Origin: Lentisphaera profundi
GTDB lineage: Bacteria > Verrucomicrobiota > Lentisphaeria > Lentisphaerales > Lentisphaeraceae
Assembly: GCF_028728065.1 (NCBI RefSeq)
Contig: NZ_CP117811.1
Span: 2,666,001-2,730,000, forward strand
Direction: 5' to 3'
Length of the DNA: 64,000 nucleotides
The position numbers and the translations under genes are program-made. This document shows, in pieces, positions 51,898 to 60,333 of this stretch (within the stretch, counting starts at the first letter, position 1; the number at the start of each line of letters is the position of its first letter). The notes beneath the pieces are model-generated. The model ran no database searches. It saw only the letters and a program-made list of their open reading frames with translations, and was not told the origin of the DNA.

Positions 51898-54324
51898 TTG
51901 AATAAAAATTTAGTAGATATGAAGGCTTGGTTAAAGAACTACCCCTTACAAGCAAGTTTATTTCTTTTGGCTTTCTTAGCTTATCCTTTGGTTATTATAT
52001 CACCCCAAGGAACAACTCTATTTCGAGAAGTATTTCTTTTTCGTCTTCCCGTAGAGTTATTAATGTCTGGCCTGAGTTTGTCGTGGATCATAAAAAATAG
52101 CGATAAGTTTAAATTAAAGTCATTTTCTTCTTACATGACGATGATCTTTGTGGGCTCAGCCTTATTAAGTTTTCTTCTTAATAAAGCTCATGGTGCTGAT
52201 TTATTAATAAGTCTAAACTTTATATTAGTGATGAACTGCGTTGCAGCAGCTTTTAATAATGAAGATAATCGTCGAGGCGGTTTATTTTTTGTTTCCCTGC
52301 TCTTTTCAGTCATTCTATTTATTAACTTAATTCATTATTATTGCTTCAATTCATTTTATGGAATAGCGGGTAACCCCAATTGGTTTTCGGCAATTTTGTG
52401 TATGACTTTACCTTTCTTTATCTATATGATTTTTTCATTAGTAAAGAATAATTATTTGAAATATGGAAGTCTAATAATTGTTTGTTCTTTGACTTTAAAA
52501 GCCTTATTAGCAGCTTCTTCTCGAGCGAGTTACCTAGCAATTATAATTGTGATTTTACTCTTTATATCGAGAAAATTAAAGATAAGAAACAAGCTCTTAA
52601 TTTTATTGTTTTTATTTTTAGTTCCCCTTATTGCGACAAAACTATTTCCTCAAAAATACGAGAAATTTTTAATCAATGATATAAGGAAAGAATTGTGGAC
52701 GAGTTCAGCTCACGTCATTAAAGATAATTTGCTTGGTGTAGGTCAAAATAACTTTAAAAAAGCTTTTCCTATTTATGCTCAAGAAGGATATAAAAAGCAT
52801 ATAATTAATTCAGATGAAACCACTCATCCTCACAATCAATTTATGCTTATAGCGATAGAAAATGGTTTATTAGCAAGTCTTGCATTAATGTTGATTTGCT
52901 TATTTTTACTCAATAGAGCCGCTAAAGCAGATAGAGATGAATGGCCTTTTTTAGCAGCTTTCACTATTTTGTTAATTCAGGGTTTCTTTGATAAAGCTTT
53001 AGTTATGCCCCCTACTTCTATGGCTTTTGCTTTGTGTGCAGCTTATTTATGGAGAAACGAGGTACAATTTAAAGTATGTGATGGATGTCCCAATAGAAAA
53101 AAATACTTAGTTTATATATCCTCCTTATTTTCATTACTTATTATTGTTATGGTAGCTAGAGATTTGATAGGACAAATTAAATACCGTGAAGGATATATAG
53201 CCTTTAAAAGTAATAAAAAAGACCGTTTTCCACAAGCAAAAAAAGATTTAGAAGATGCTGTGAAATATAAGTCGAGAGATCTAGACTTTAAATACACACT
53301 TATGAGAGCTTATGAGCAATCTTTGAACCTTCCTAATGAAGCTTTAAAAGAGTCCTTAGAAATAGATAAAATGGCTCCTCATTACAAAAGAATTAATAGA
53401 CATTTAGCGAATATAAATAGTCAATTAAACAATAAAAATGAAGCCGAACTCTATAGCGAAAAAGATCTAATAGATTTTCCCTGGGATGTCAATTCTTTAA
53501 TTGATTTAATAAACCTTAAAATAAGTTTGGGGAAAAGCTCTGAAATATTCCCTCTTGTTAATAATCTCGACCAAATTTATGAAGATAGGTTTATAGCTTA
53601 CGCTAAATACTATTATGCTGACTTAAAAGAATTTAGGTCAAAATGGTTAAATCAAAAAACTTTTAAAGAATGGTATAACTTTACGGATATCCGATTAAGA
53701 GGCGCACAGTATAATGATACTCAAGATAAGTTCTTCAATAATATAAATAAGTATCCTGAATTAGCTTCTTATTATAGCTATGGTTTTAATAAACTAGATG
53801 CTGAATTTTGGCTAGAAATGCAGCAAATAAATCAGCTTTATTCTAATAAGAATAGGATTCAAATTTTTGAAGAATTCAAAAATAAATACACTATCAATGA
53901 TGAACTTAAATATAGTTCACCAAAAGAGTCTTTGAAATTAAAAAGTTTATCTTCAATTTCTTACTATTCTTTACTATCAGTTATTCTTCGTCAGAGAGAT
54001 ATAAAGAGCTCCTTGATTATGAAAGAAAATAAGTGTGAAGGTTTGGTATTTATCGATCAAGAAAAATTAAAAGTTTTCGATTTTAAAGGGATACGAGATT
54101 TTAATACTGTAAGTGAAAAAGTTGAGCTTTATAGCTTTTACTACCCACAAAATTGTGCTCTAAGAAATTACATGTTATCCACTACTTTAAATAGTGATGG
54201 GAATTTTTATACTTTATCAGTTTGGCCTATAATTGATATAATTGAGTTCAATAATTTGAGTGGACTTCGAGTGAAAGGAGTTCTACCTCATCCTTTTGCT
54301 GAAATGAATAATAAACTCAAATAG
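51898..54324 (+). CDS. O-antigen ligase-like membrane protein fused to a TPR-like domain
   Basis: 808 residues from a TTG at 51898, chosen because AAGGA lies eight bases before it. The first 430 residues are about twelve membrane helices with the Wzy/ligase-type loop between them (NNFKKAFPIYAQEG, THPHNQFMLIAIENGLLA), where the TxPHN His is the conserved site. From about 440 on it is soluble, with a TPR-like YREGYIAFKSNKKDRFPQAKKDLEDAVKYK and more helical repeats. It would join or polymerise surface sugars. Follows asnS by 34 bases. Confidence 0.8.
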   Translation: MNKNLVDMKAWLKNYPLQASLFLLAFLAYPLVIISPQGTTLFREVFLFRLPVELLMSGLSLSWIIKNSDKFKLKSFSSYMTMIFVGSALLSFLLNKAHGADLLISLNFILVMNCVAAAFNNEDNRRGGLFFVSLLFSVILFINLIHYYCFNSFYGIAGNPNWFSAILCMTLPFFIYMIFSLVKNNYLKYGSLIIVCSLTLKALLAASSRASYLAIIIVILLFISRKLKIRNKLLILLFLFLVPLIATKLFPQKYEKFLINDIRKELWTSSAHVIKDNLLGVGQNNFKKAFPIYAQEGYKKHIINSDETTHPHNQFMLIAIENGLLASLALMLICLFLLNRAAKADRDEWPFLAAFTILLIQGFFDKALVMPPTSMAFALCAAYLWRNEVQFKVCDGCPNRKKYLVYISSLFSLLIIVMVARDLIGQIKYREGYIAFKSNKKDRFPQAKKDLEDAVKYKSRDLDFKYTLMRAYEQSLNLPNEALKESLEIDKMAPHYKRINRHLANINSQLNNKNEAELYSEKDLIDFPWDVNSLIDLINLKISLGKSSEIFPLVNNLDQIYEDRFIAYAKYYYADLKEFRSKWLNQKTFKEWYNFTDIRLRGAQYNDTQDKFFNNINKYPELASYYSYGFNKLDAEFWLEMQQINQLYSNKNRIQIFEEFKNKYTINDELKYSSPKESLKLKSLSSISYYSLLSVILRQRDIKSSLIMKENKCEGLVFIDQEKLKVFDFKGIRDFNTVSEKVELYSFYYPQNCALRNYMLSTTLNSDGNFYTLSVWPIIDIIEFNNLSGLRVKGVLPHPFAEMNNKLK

Positions 54325-54328
54325 ATAA

Positions 54329-55048
54329 ATGTTTTGGAATAAAAACAAATTTTTACTTTCTGATGCTCATTGTCATTTATTAGATTTTGAAGAATTACCA
54401 GAAGTCGAAATTCCAACGTTTTGTGTGACCACACGACCAGAGCAATTTTGCGAAGCTCGCAAATTAGCAGCAAACAATTCTTTAATTAGAGCGGGTTTGG
54501 GTTTATTCCCACTTTATATAAAAGATGAAGAAGAGGATATATTAGCCTTTGAAAAACAATTAAAAGAAACGCATTTTATTGGCGAAGTTGGTTTAGATTT
54601 TACAGTGGACGAAAACGAGCAAGAAAAACAAATTCGCATTTTTGAAAAAATTCTAGATTTGGCTGAAGCTAAAGGTAATTGTGTTTTATCACTTCATTCA
54701 CGACGCTCTGCAGAGCAAGTAATGAAGATGATAAAAAGCAGAAAAGCTACTTTTATATTGCATTGGTATTCAGGTCCAATTGAACTTCTGGATGAGCTAA
54801 GTGACAATATATATTTATCTTTAAATCCGGCGATGATAAAATCACGAACGGGAAAGAAGGTTTTGAGAACAATTGATTTGCAGCACATTTTATTGGAATC
54901 TGATGCACCTTATGTAAAAATGAATGATGGTCAAAGTGGTTCATTTTTAAGCACTCGTTTAGTGGATACTTTATCAATACTTAGAGCTAAACCAGCAGCA
55001 GAAATATTGAAAATAATCAATAAAAATTACAATGATATTTTTAAATAA
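54329..55048 (+). CDS. TatD-family metal-dependent hydrolase
   Basis: 239 residues. SDAHCHLLD gives the H-x-H pair, FIGEVGLDF the Glu, LSLHSRRS and FILHWYSG the two later His, and LLESDAPYVK the Asp, i.e. the complete TatD metal site. TatD enzymes are DNases or deacylases. It is shorter than most (about 260) and looks like the TatD of Qat defence systems, but no Qat partner genes are present. Starts four bases after the O-antigen ligase gene. Confidence 0.85.
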   Translation: MFWNKNKFLLSDAHCHLLDFEELPEVEIPTFCVTTRPEQFCEARKLAANNSLIRAGLGLFPLYIKDEEEDILAFEKQLKETHFIGEVGLDFTVDENEQEKQIRIFEKILDLAEAKGNCVLSLHSRRSAEQVMKMIKSRKATFILHWYSGPIELLDELSDNIYLSLNPAMIKSRTGKKVLRTIDLQHILLESDAPYVKMNDGQSGSFLSTRLVDTLSILRAKPAAEILKIINKNYNDIFK

Positions 55049-55154
55049 ATTTACTGATTTTCGAAAAGCTTAAGGTTTTTTTGACCCTAACTAACAAGTT
55101 TTATCTTGTGTGCTAAATTACGCGCGAATTTTTTATAAGCGTAAGGAAAGTAAT

Positions 55155-57854
55155 ATGTTGAGTTCAAAAGAGATTAGACAAAGTTTTTTTGATTATTTTC
55201 AATCTAAAAAACACAGCTTGGTATCGTCGGCAAGTTTAATGCCAGATAGCCCCAACCTCTTGTTTACAAATGCAGGTATGAATCAGTTTGTTCCCATTTT
55301 TTTGGGAGAGAAAAAATGTCCCTATACTCCTGGTCGTGCCGTTGATACACAAAAGTGTATTCGTGCTGGTGGTAAGCACAATGATTTAGAAGATGTGGGA
55401 ATGGATACTTATCACCATACATTTTTTGAGATGTTGGGAAATTGGTCCTTTAATGACTACTTTAAAAAAGAAGCTATTGAATACGCTTGGGAATACTTAA
55501 CTAAAGTATGTAAGATTCCAAAAGAAAGACTTTACGCAACGGTTTATAGTCCTGACAAATCAATTGGTGATCCAGCTGATTTCGATCAAGAAGCATATGA
55601 TATTTGGGCTGAAATTTTCAAAGCAGATGGTTTAGATCCTGCAGTCCATATTGTTAATGGCAATAAAGCAGACAACTTTTGGATGATGGGTGAAACCGGT
55701 CCTTGTGGTCCTTGCACAGAACTTCATATTGATCTCACTCCAGAGGGTGATACTAAGGGTTCCTTAGTCAATATGGATACAGATAAATGTATCGAAATTT
55801 GGAATTTGGTTTTCATTCAAATGAACGCTAATCCCGATGGTTCTTTTTCTGAACTACCGACAAAAAATATCGATACGGGAATGGGCTTTGAACGTTTAGC
55901 TTCAATTATTTTAAATACTAAAAAGTTCAGTGATTTTAGCGGAATAATATCTAATTATGAAACGGATATATTTACTCCCATTTTTAATAAATTAAGTGAA
56001 ATATCTGGTGAAAAATATACTTCTACTCTTCCTCAAAAAAATGAAGAAGGTAATTTTGTAGCCGCAAATGATCAAGAAATGGTTGATATTGCCTTTCGCG
56101 TTATAGCTGATCATATTCGTACACTCTCATTTTCAATTGCCGATGGAATTCAACCAGGAAATGGCGATAGAAACTATGTATTACGTCGAATACTTAGACG
56201 TGCAGTTCGCTATGGTAGAACAATAGGTTTAAGTAAACCTTTCTTTTATCAATTAGTTGATACACTAGCCGATCAAATGGGCGAAATTTTCCCTGAATTA
56301 GCTAAAGGTCGTCAACATATTAAAACTGTTATAAAAAGTGAAGAAGAAGCTTTTAATAGAACTTTAGATCGTGGCATTAATCTTTTTGAAACTGAAATAG
56401 CTAAACTCTCAAAAGGCGATTGTATTTCAGGTGCTTTTGCTTTCCGTTTAGCAGATGAACAGGGTTTCCCACTTGATTTAACAGAGCTTATGGCCCGAGA
56501 ACAAGGTTTTAAAGTTGATGTTGCAGGTTTTGAAAAACTCATGGATGAGCAAAGAAATCGTGCTCGTGCAGCGCAAAAGAAAGAAATTATTTCTTTATCA
56601 GAAATCAAAACTTCTGAGCCAACTAAATTTTTAGCTTATCAAAAAGAAAGCTCAAATGAGGCCCAAGTTAAAGAAGTTATAAAAATGAAAAATGGCTTAG
56701 CAGTGATTTTTGATTCATCAGTTTGTTATCCTGAAATGGGTGGTCAGCTTGGTGATAGCGGAACAATTGCTGCCGGTGGAAAACTTTATACGATTAGAGA
56801 TACTCAAAAAAGTGGTGATGCCACACTTCATTACTTAGAAGGTGATGAAGCCCCTGAAGAAGGTGAATATGTAGTAGTCTCTTATGATGTTGAACGTCGT
56901 AATAAAATCAGAAGAAATCACACAGCAACTCACTTACTTCACAAAGCACTACAAGATTTATTAGGTGAGCATGTAGAACAGAAAGGTTCTTTAGTGGCTG
57001 CTGATTATTTGCGTTTTGATTTTTCTCATCACCAAGGTTTAAAAGCTAAAGAAATTGAGAAATTAGAAATTCTAATAAACGAAAAAATTATTGAGAGTTC
57101 TCTTGTAGAAACTCATTTAAAAAACATTGACGAAGCCAAAGAAATGGGTGCAATGGCCCTCTTTGGTGAAAAATATGATAATGATGTTCGCGTTGTAGAA
57201 ATCGGTGATTTTTCTTTGGAGCTTTGCGGTGGTACTCACGTAAGTAATACCGGAGAAATTGGTTTATTTAAAATTACTTCTGAAGGTTCTGTTTCTGCAG
57301 GTATTCGCCGTATTGAAGCTATTACCGGTATGGATGCAGTCAAAAATGCTCTTAATACTAATAAGCTTTTACAAAACTTAGCTGGCGACCTTAAGTGTAA
57401 AGTTGAATTAATACCTGAAAGACTTACTAAGCTATCCAGTAACGTTAAAAGTCTTCAAAAGGAACTAGATGAGGCTAAGTCTAAGTTAGTGGCTTTAGAA
57501 GCCGATTCTTTACTTGAGAAAGTAGAAGAAATTAACGGTATAAAAGTCCTAATGTTGAAAGTAGATAATGATGCAGATACTCTCAAAAATATGACTCATA
57601 GTCTTCGTAAAAAAATTGGTTCTGGAATTGTTGTTTTTGCTTCTTCCGCAAATGGCAAAGTCGTTTTAACTAGTGGTGTTTCGGATGACTTAACAAAAAA
57701 AGGCTTCAAAGCTGGTGAGATAGTAAGTATCGCAGCTAAACAAGTTGGTGGTGGAGGCGGTGGTGCCCCTACTTTCGCTCAAGCAGGCGGACGTATGCCC
57801 GAAGCAATTCCTTCAGCTTTTAAAGCCGTTAGAGAGCTTATAGAGAGTAAGTAA
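55155..57854 (+). CDS. alaS: Alanyl-tRNA synthetase
   Basis: 899 residues from the ATG at 55155 (AAGGAAAG nine bases upstream; the frame is open further but without a ribosome site). FTNAGMNQFVPIFLG and RAVDTQKCIRAGGKHNDLEDVG open the class II core. The editing domain has HTATHLLHKAL and CGGTHVSNTGEIG, the zinc site. C-Ala ends QVGGGGGGAPTFAQAGG. Charges tRNA-Ala and clears mischarged Ser/Gly. A terminator follows. Confidence 0.97.
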   Translation: MLSSKEIRQSFFDYFQSKKHSLVSSASLMPDSPNLLFTNAGMNQFVPIFLGEKKCPYTPGRAVDTQKCIRAGGKHNDLEDVGMDTYHHTFFEMLGNWSFNDYFKKEAIEYAWEYLTKVCKIPKERLYATVYSPDKSIGDPADFDQEAYDIWAEIFKADGLDPAVHIVNGNKADNFWMMGETGPCGPCTELHIDLTPEGDTKGSLVNMDTDKCIEIWNLVFIQMNANPDGSFSELPTKNIDTGMGFERLASIILNTKKFSDFSGIISNYETDIFTPIFNKLSEISGEKYTSTLPQKNEEGNFVAANDQEMVDIAFRVIADHIRTLSFSIADGIQPGNGDRNYVLRRILRRAVRYGRTIGLSKPFFYQLVDTLADQMGEIFPELAKGRQHIKTVIKSEEEAFNRTLDRGINLFETEIAKLSKGDCISGAFAFRLADEQGFPLDLTELMAREQGFKVDVAGFEKLMDEQRNRARAAQKKEIISLSEIKTSEPTKFLAYQKESSNEAQVKEVIKMKNGLAVIFDSSVCYPEMGGQLGDSGTIAAGGKLYTIRDTQKSGDATLHYLEGDEAPEEGEYVVVSYDVERRNKIRRNHTATHLLHKALQDLLGEHVEQKGSLVAADYLRFDFSHHQGLKAKEIEKLEILINEKIIESSLVETHLKNIDEAKEMGAMALFGEKYDNDVRVVEIGDFSLELCGGTHVSNTGEIGLFKITSEGSVSAGIRRIEAITGMDAVKNALNTNKLLQNLAGDLKCKVELIPERLTKLSSNVKSLQKELDEAKSKLVALEADSLLEKVEEINGIKVLMLKVDNDADTLKNMTHSLRKKIGSGIVVFASSANGKVVLTSGVSDDLTKKGFKAGEIVSIAAKQVGGGGGGAPTFAQAGGRMPEAIPSAFKAVRELIESK

Positions 57855-57876
57855 AACTGTTTTTATATAGTTAATG

Positions 57877-57907
57877 AAAAAGCCGAGTTATTTAACTCGG
57901 CTTTTTT
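57877..57907 (+). terminator. Terminator of alaS
   Basis: AAAAAGCCGAGTTA-tt-TAACTCGGCTTTTTT: 13-base stem with a T-run, 22 bases after the stop codon. Confidence 0.95.
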
Positions 57908-58009
57908 GTGCTCATACAAGAATCAGCAAAGCTTTCAAATTTAGTAAGCCTGTAAGTATGGTAGCTAAACAATTGATATATGTATAATCTATATGGATCC
58001 TACCCTAGG

Positions 58010-58167
58010 ACTTTTAAGTATACGATTATCCATTAAAAGGGGCAAAGCCCTTTAGTCGCCTGGTCAAGGATTGGCAAATCCTTGCTGGGGGAGCTAGAGG
58101 GGGACAGCGTCCCTCTCTTATGCGAAGCATCATACCCTTAATTATGGTTAATCGTGTTCAAGTATGC
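58010..58167. repeat. Multi-hairpin intergenic repeat with imperfect terminal inverted arms
   Basis: The arms share ACGATTA-n-CCAT and TTAA in inverted orientation (left 58010-58040, right 58137-58167). Between them four hairpins follow one another: GGGGC-AAA-GCCC, AAGGATT-GGC-AAATCCTT, GAGGGGGAC-AGC-GTCCCTC and ATGC-GAA-GCAT. No ORF. It sits between the two convergent terminators and resembles in style the elements at 3250 and 10858. Confidence 0.6.
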
Positions 58168-58192
58168 AATATTTGAGTGTAATACGGCCAAA

Positions 58193-58221
58193 GAAAAAGC
58201 CGAGTTATTCACTCGGCTTTT
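58193..58221 (-). terminator. Terminator of the accB/Asp23/AmaP group
   Basis: On the minus strand AAAAGCCGAGT-GAATA-ACTCGGCTTTTTC. It is nearly the same sequence as the alaS terminator and works leftward. Confidence 0.9.
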
Positions 58222-58242
58222 CAAATAATTCGATTTAGAGCT

Positions 58243-58749
58243 TTAGCTTAAGACTTCAGCTTTTTCATCAACAGTATTAATGAGTTTCTGATTTTTCTTT
58301 TCTAAAGACTTCTCTTTAGTTTTAAAATCTTTAACAATGATGTCGACTTTCTCTAAGTTATCGATGCCTAACTTTTCAGATACTTGTTGAAAAACAATGT
58401 CATGTAAAGTTTTAACTGTTTCAGTAACATTAGCAGCTGGAGGAACAGATATATAAACCGTGAGGTAATGGTTAGATTTCTTAGAATAAATAAAAACTTT
58501 TTGAACTTGAGCCTGAACTCGTCCAGAAAGAACTTTATTTATAAAATCGGCAATAGCTGTTTGATGAATAAGTATATCACCTCTTTCACCCTTAATATAA
58601 ACGCCTTTGGGTTTTCTGTTCTTTCTAATATAAGATAGAAAACGGACGAAAATAGTAAAGGTAATTCCGCTTAAAGCCCCTAAGTAAAACTTTATTGAGG
58701 GGTCAGAAGAATTTATAAGCTTAAGGAAGCTCTGTAGCAAATCTTGCAA
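58243..58749 (-). CDS. AmaP-like membrane protein
   Basis: 168 residues. One or two N-terminal hydrophobic segments (about 18-42, FYLGALSGITFTIFVRFLSYI), then a domain with RGDILIHQTAIADFINKVLS and VYISVPPAANVTETVKTLHDIVFQQVSEKLGIDNLEKVDIIVKDF. This matches the alkaline-shock membrane anchor AmaP, a membrane-linked relative of Asp23, and the Asp23 gene is directly upstream (no gap). Role in Gram-negative-type cells is unclear. Confidence 0.75.
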   Translation of the reverse strand: MQDLLQSFLKLINSSDPSIKFYLGALSGITFTIFVRFLSYIRKNRKPKGVYIKGERGDILIHQTAIADFINKVLSGRVQAQVQKVFIYSKKSNHYLTVYISVPPAANVTETVKTLHDIVFQQVSEKLGIDNLEKVDIIVKDFKTKEKSLEKKNQKLINTVDEKAEVLS

Positions 58750-59157
58750 TTAAGCTTCTTCCTCTACTTCTAATTCAGCATCTTCTACTTTGACAATATT
58801 ATGGATACGAACGTTTACAGAGCAAACAGTTTGACCAGTCATATTTTTAATTGAAGAAGTAATTTTATTTTGAATATCCTCGACGATTTTAGGAATGAAA
58901 ACACCATACTTAACAACAATATTAATTGTTACAGTTACGTCGGAGTTTTCTTCATCAATGCCGATGTGTATCGGACTATCGCTAGTTTTTTTACCAATTA
59001 AATTAGCAATGCCGCCAACAATACCTGAGTTAGCAAATTGAACAACTTCTTCAATTTCTAAGACAGTGCTACTAACTATTGAACTATAAACATCTTCAGA
59101 AATATGGGTACTATTTTTAACACAGTTACTAATATCTATATCATTTGTTTCAGACAT
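58750..59157 (-). CDS. Asp23/Gls24-family protein
   Basis: 135 residues. ISEDVYSSIVSSTVLEIEEVV, then VTINIVVKYGVFIPKIVEDIQNKITSSIKNMTGQTVCSVNVRIHNI, is the Asp23 (Gls24) domain. In Firmicutes Asp23 sits at the membrane through AmaP and is tied to envelope and alkaline stress. An AmaP-like gene follows. It is 14 bases after accB, suggesting a link to fatty-acid or envelope supply. Confidence 0.88.
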   Translation of the reverse strand: MSETNDIDISNCVKNSTHISEDVYSSIVSSTVLEIEEVVQFANSGIVGGIANLIGKKTSDSPIHIGIDEENSDVTVTINIVVKYGVFIPKIVEDIQNKITSSIKNMTGQTVCSVNVRIHNIVKVEDAELEVEEEA

Positions 59158-59171
59158 GAAGAACTCCTTAT

Positions 59172-59603
59172 TTAGCTTGGTTTGATTTTGATGATAGCTT
59201 GACCGTACTCTACAGGAGTTCCGTTATCAACTAAAATTTCAACAACAGTACCATTTACTTCAGATTTAATTTCGTTCATTACTTTCATAGCTTCAACAAT
59301 ACACAATGTTGAGTCTACAGTAACTTCGTCACCAACTTTTATATAAGCGGCTGAATCTGGTGAGGCGGATGCATAGAAAGTTCCAACTAATTCAGATGTG
59401 ACTATATGTAGTCCTTCATCAGAATTAACAACAGGTGCAGCAGCACTTGCGGCTTGAGCTACAGGAGCAGCCATAGCTTGTACCGGAGCAGCAACAGCTC
59501 CTTTAAGAGTAATACTAAAAGCGTCGCTTTCTGTATAATCGATTTCAGATAGGTTGTATTTATCCAAAATTTCTGCGAGTTTTTCGATGTTTTCGAAGTT
59601 CAA
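59172..59603 (-). CDS. accB: Biotin carboxyl carrier protein of acetyl-CoA carboxylase
   Basis: 143 residues. The N-terminal helix and the Ala/Pro linker (about 35-60) lead to the biotinyl domain, with VEAMKVMNEI, K107 being the biotin site. It carries CO2 between AccC and the carboxyltransferase, the first step of fatty-acid synthesis. accC, which usually follows accB, is not adjacent; Asp23 stands in its place. Confidence 0.95.
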   Translation of the reverse strand: MNFENIEKLAEILDKYNLSEIDYTESDAFSITLKGAVAAPVQAMAAPVAQAASAAAPVVNSDEGLHIVTSELVGTFYASASPDSAAYIKVGDEVTVDSTLCIVEAMKVMNEIKSEVNGTVVEILVDNGTPVEYGQAIIKIKPS

Positions 59604-59694
59604 AAGAGCTCTCCCTTTTTATAAATTTTCAGTTTAAAAACGATCTAATCTAGTATGAATATAAGTATTAATCAATCTAGTCGAAACTTATTAA

Positions 59695-60333
59695 TTAATC
59701 TAAATCCGAAGTATAGGTGATTTTCTTGTTATTCCCTTCGTGGATATGCATGAAATAATCTTTATTTATACACTCCATTGCATGGGCATCATCTGTGACA
59801 GATAAGTTATTATCTATGACAAAATTAATAGCTTTTTTTAAGTCCTTGCAATAAAAAATTTGTGGTGTTTCTGCTGCGGTTAAATGATCTCTTTGTAGTG
59901 TGCGAACACCTTCGCTATCATTTATTTTTATGGTATCACTTACTTTCTTACAAAGTATAGCGCCTCCATGTTTATAAGCAGAGGAGAAAGTATCTTCTAT
60001 GAGTTTAGAACTTATAAAAGGTCGAGCAGCATCATGAATGGCGACTAAAGCCTTTTCTGAACACTTATTGAGGCCTTTCAATACAGAGTGATAGCGTTCT
60101 TTTCCACCACAACATACCTGCACATCAGAAAAGCCATTCACTTTAAGCAATTCCTTAAATTGACTTTTATCTTTTTCTGAAGAGACGAGAACTATATTTT
60201 TGCTATCAATAACTTGAGCAAGCGCTTCTAATGAATGGAGAAAAACCTCTTTACCATCCAGTTTAACTAAGAGCTTATTACTCCCAAACCTTGAGCCTGA
60301 ACCTCCACATAATAAAACAGCCGCTTTTTCCAT
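59695..60333 (-). CDS. ispD: 2-C-methyl-D-erythritol 4-phosphate cytidylyltransferase
   Basis: 212 residues. LLCGGSGSRFGSNKLLVKLDG is the CTP-binding loop, VAIHDAARPF and TDDAHAMEC the catalytic and metal residues, and LTAAETPQIF the product region. It makes CDP-methylerythritol for isoprenoids (MEP pathway). ispF is not adjacent. TAATG overlap with the upstream gene shows co-translation. Confidence 0.93.
   Translation of the reverse strand: MEKAAVLLCGGSGSRFGSNKLLVKLDGKEVFLHSLEALAQVIDSKNIVLVSSEKDKSQFKELLKVNGFSDVQVCCGGKERYHSVLKGLNKCSEKALVAIHDAARPFISSKLIEDTFSSAYKHGGAILCKKVSDTIKINDSEGVRTLQRDHLTAAETPQIFYCKDLKKAINFVIDNNLSVTDDAHAMECINKDYFMHIHEGNNKKITYTSDLD

Noticed and set aside
54329-55048. Qat anti-phage system based on the TatD-like protein
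   Set aside because: QatA, QatB and QatC (ATPase, QueC-like) partners are absent; neighbours are tRNA-synthetase and cell-surface genes.
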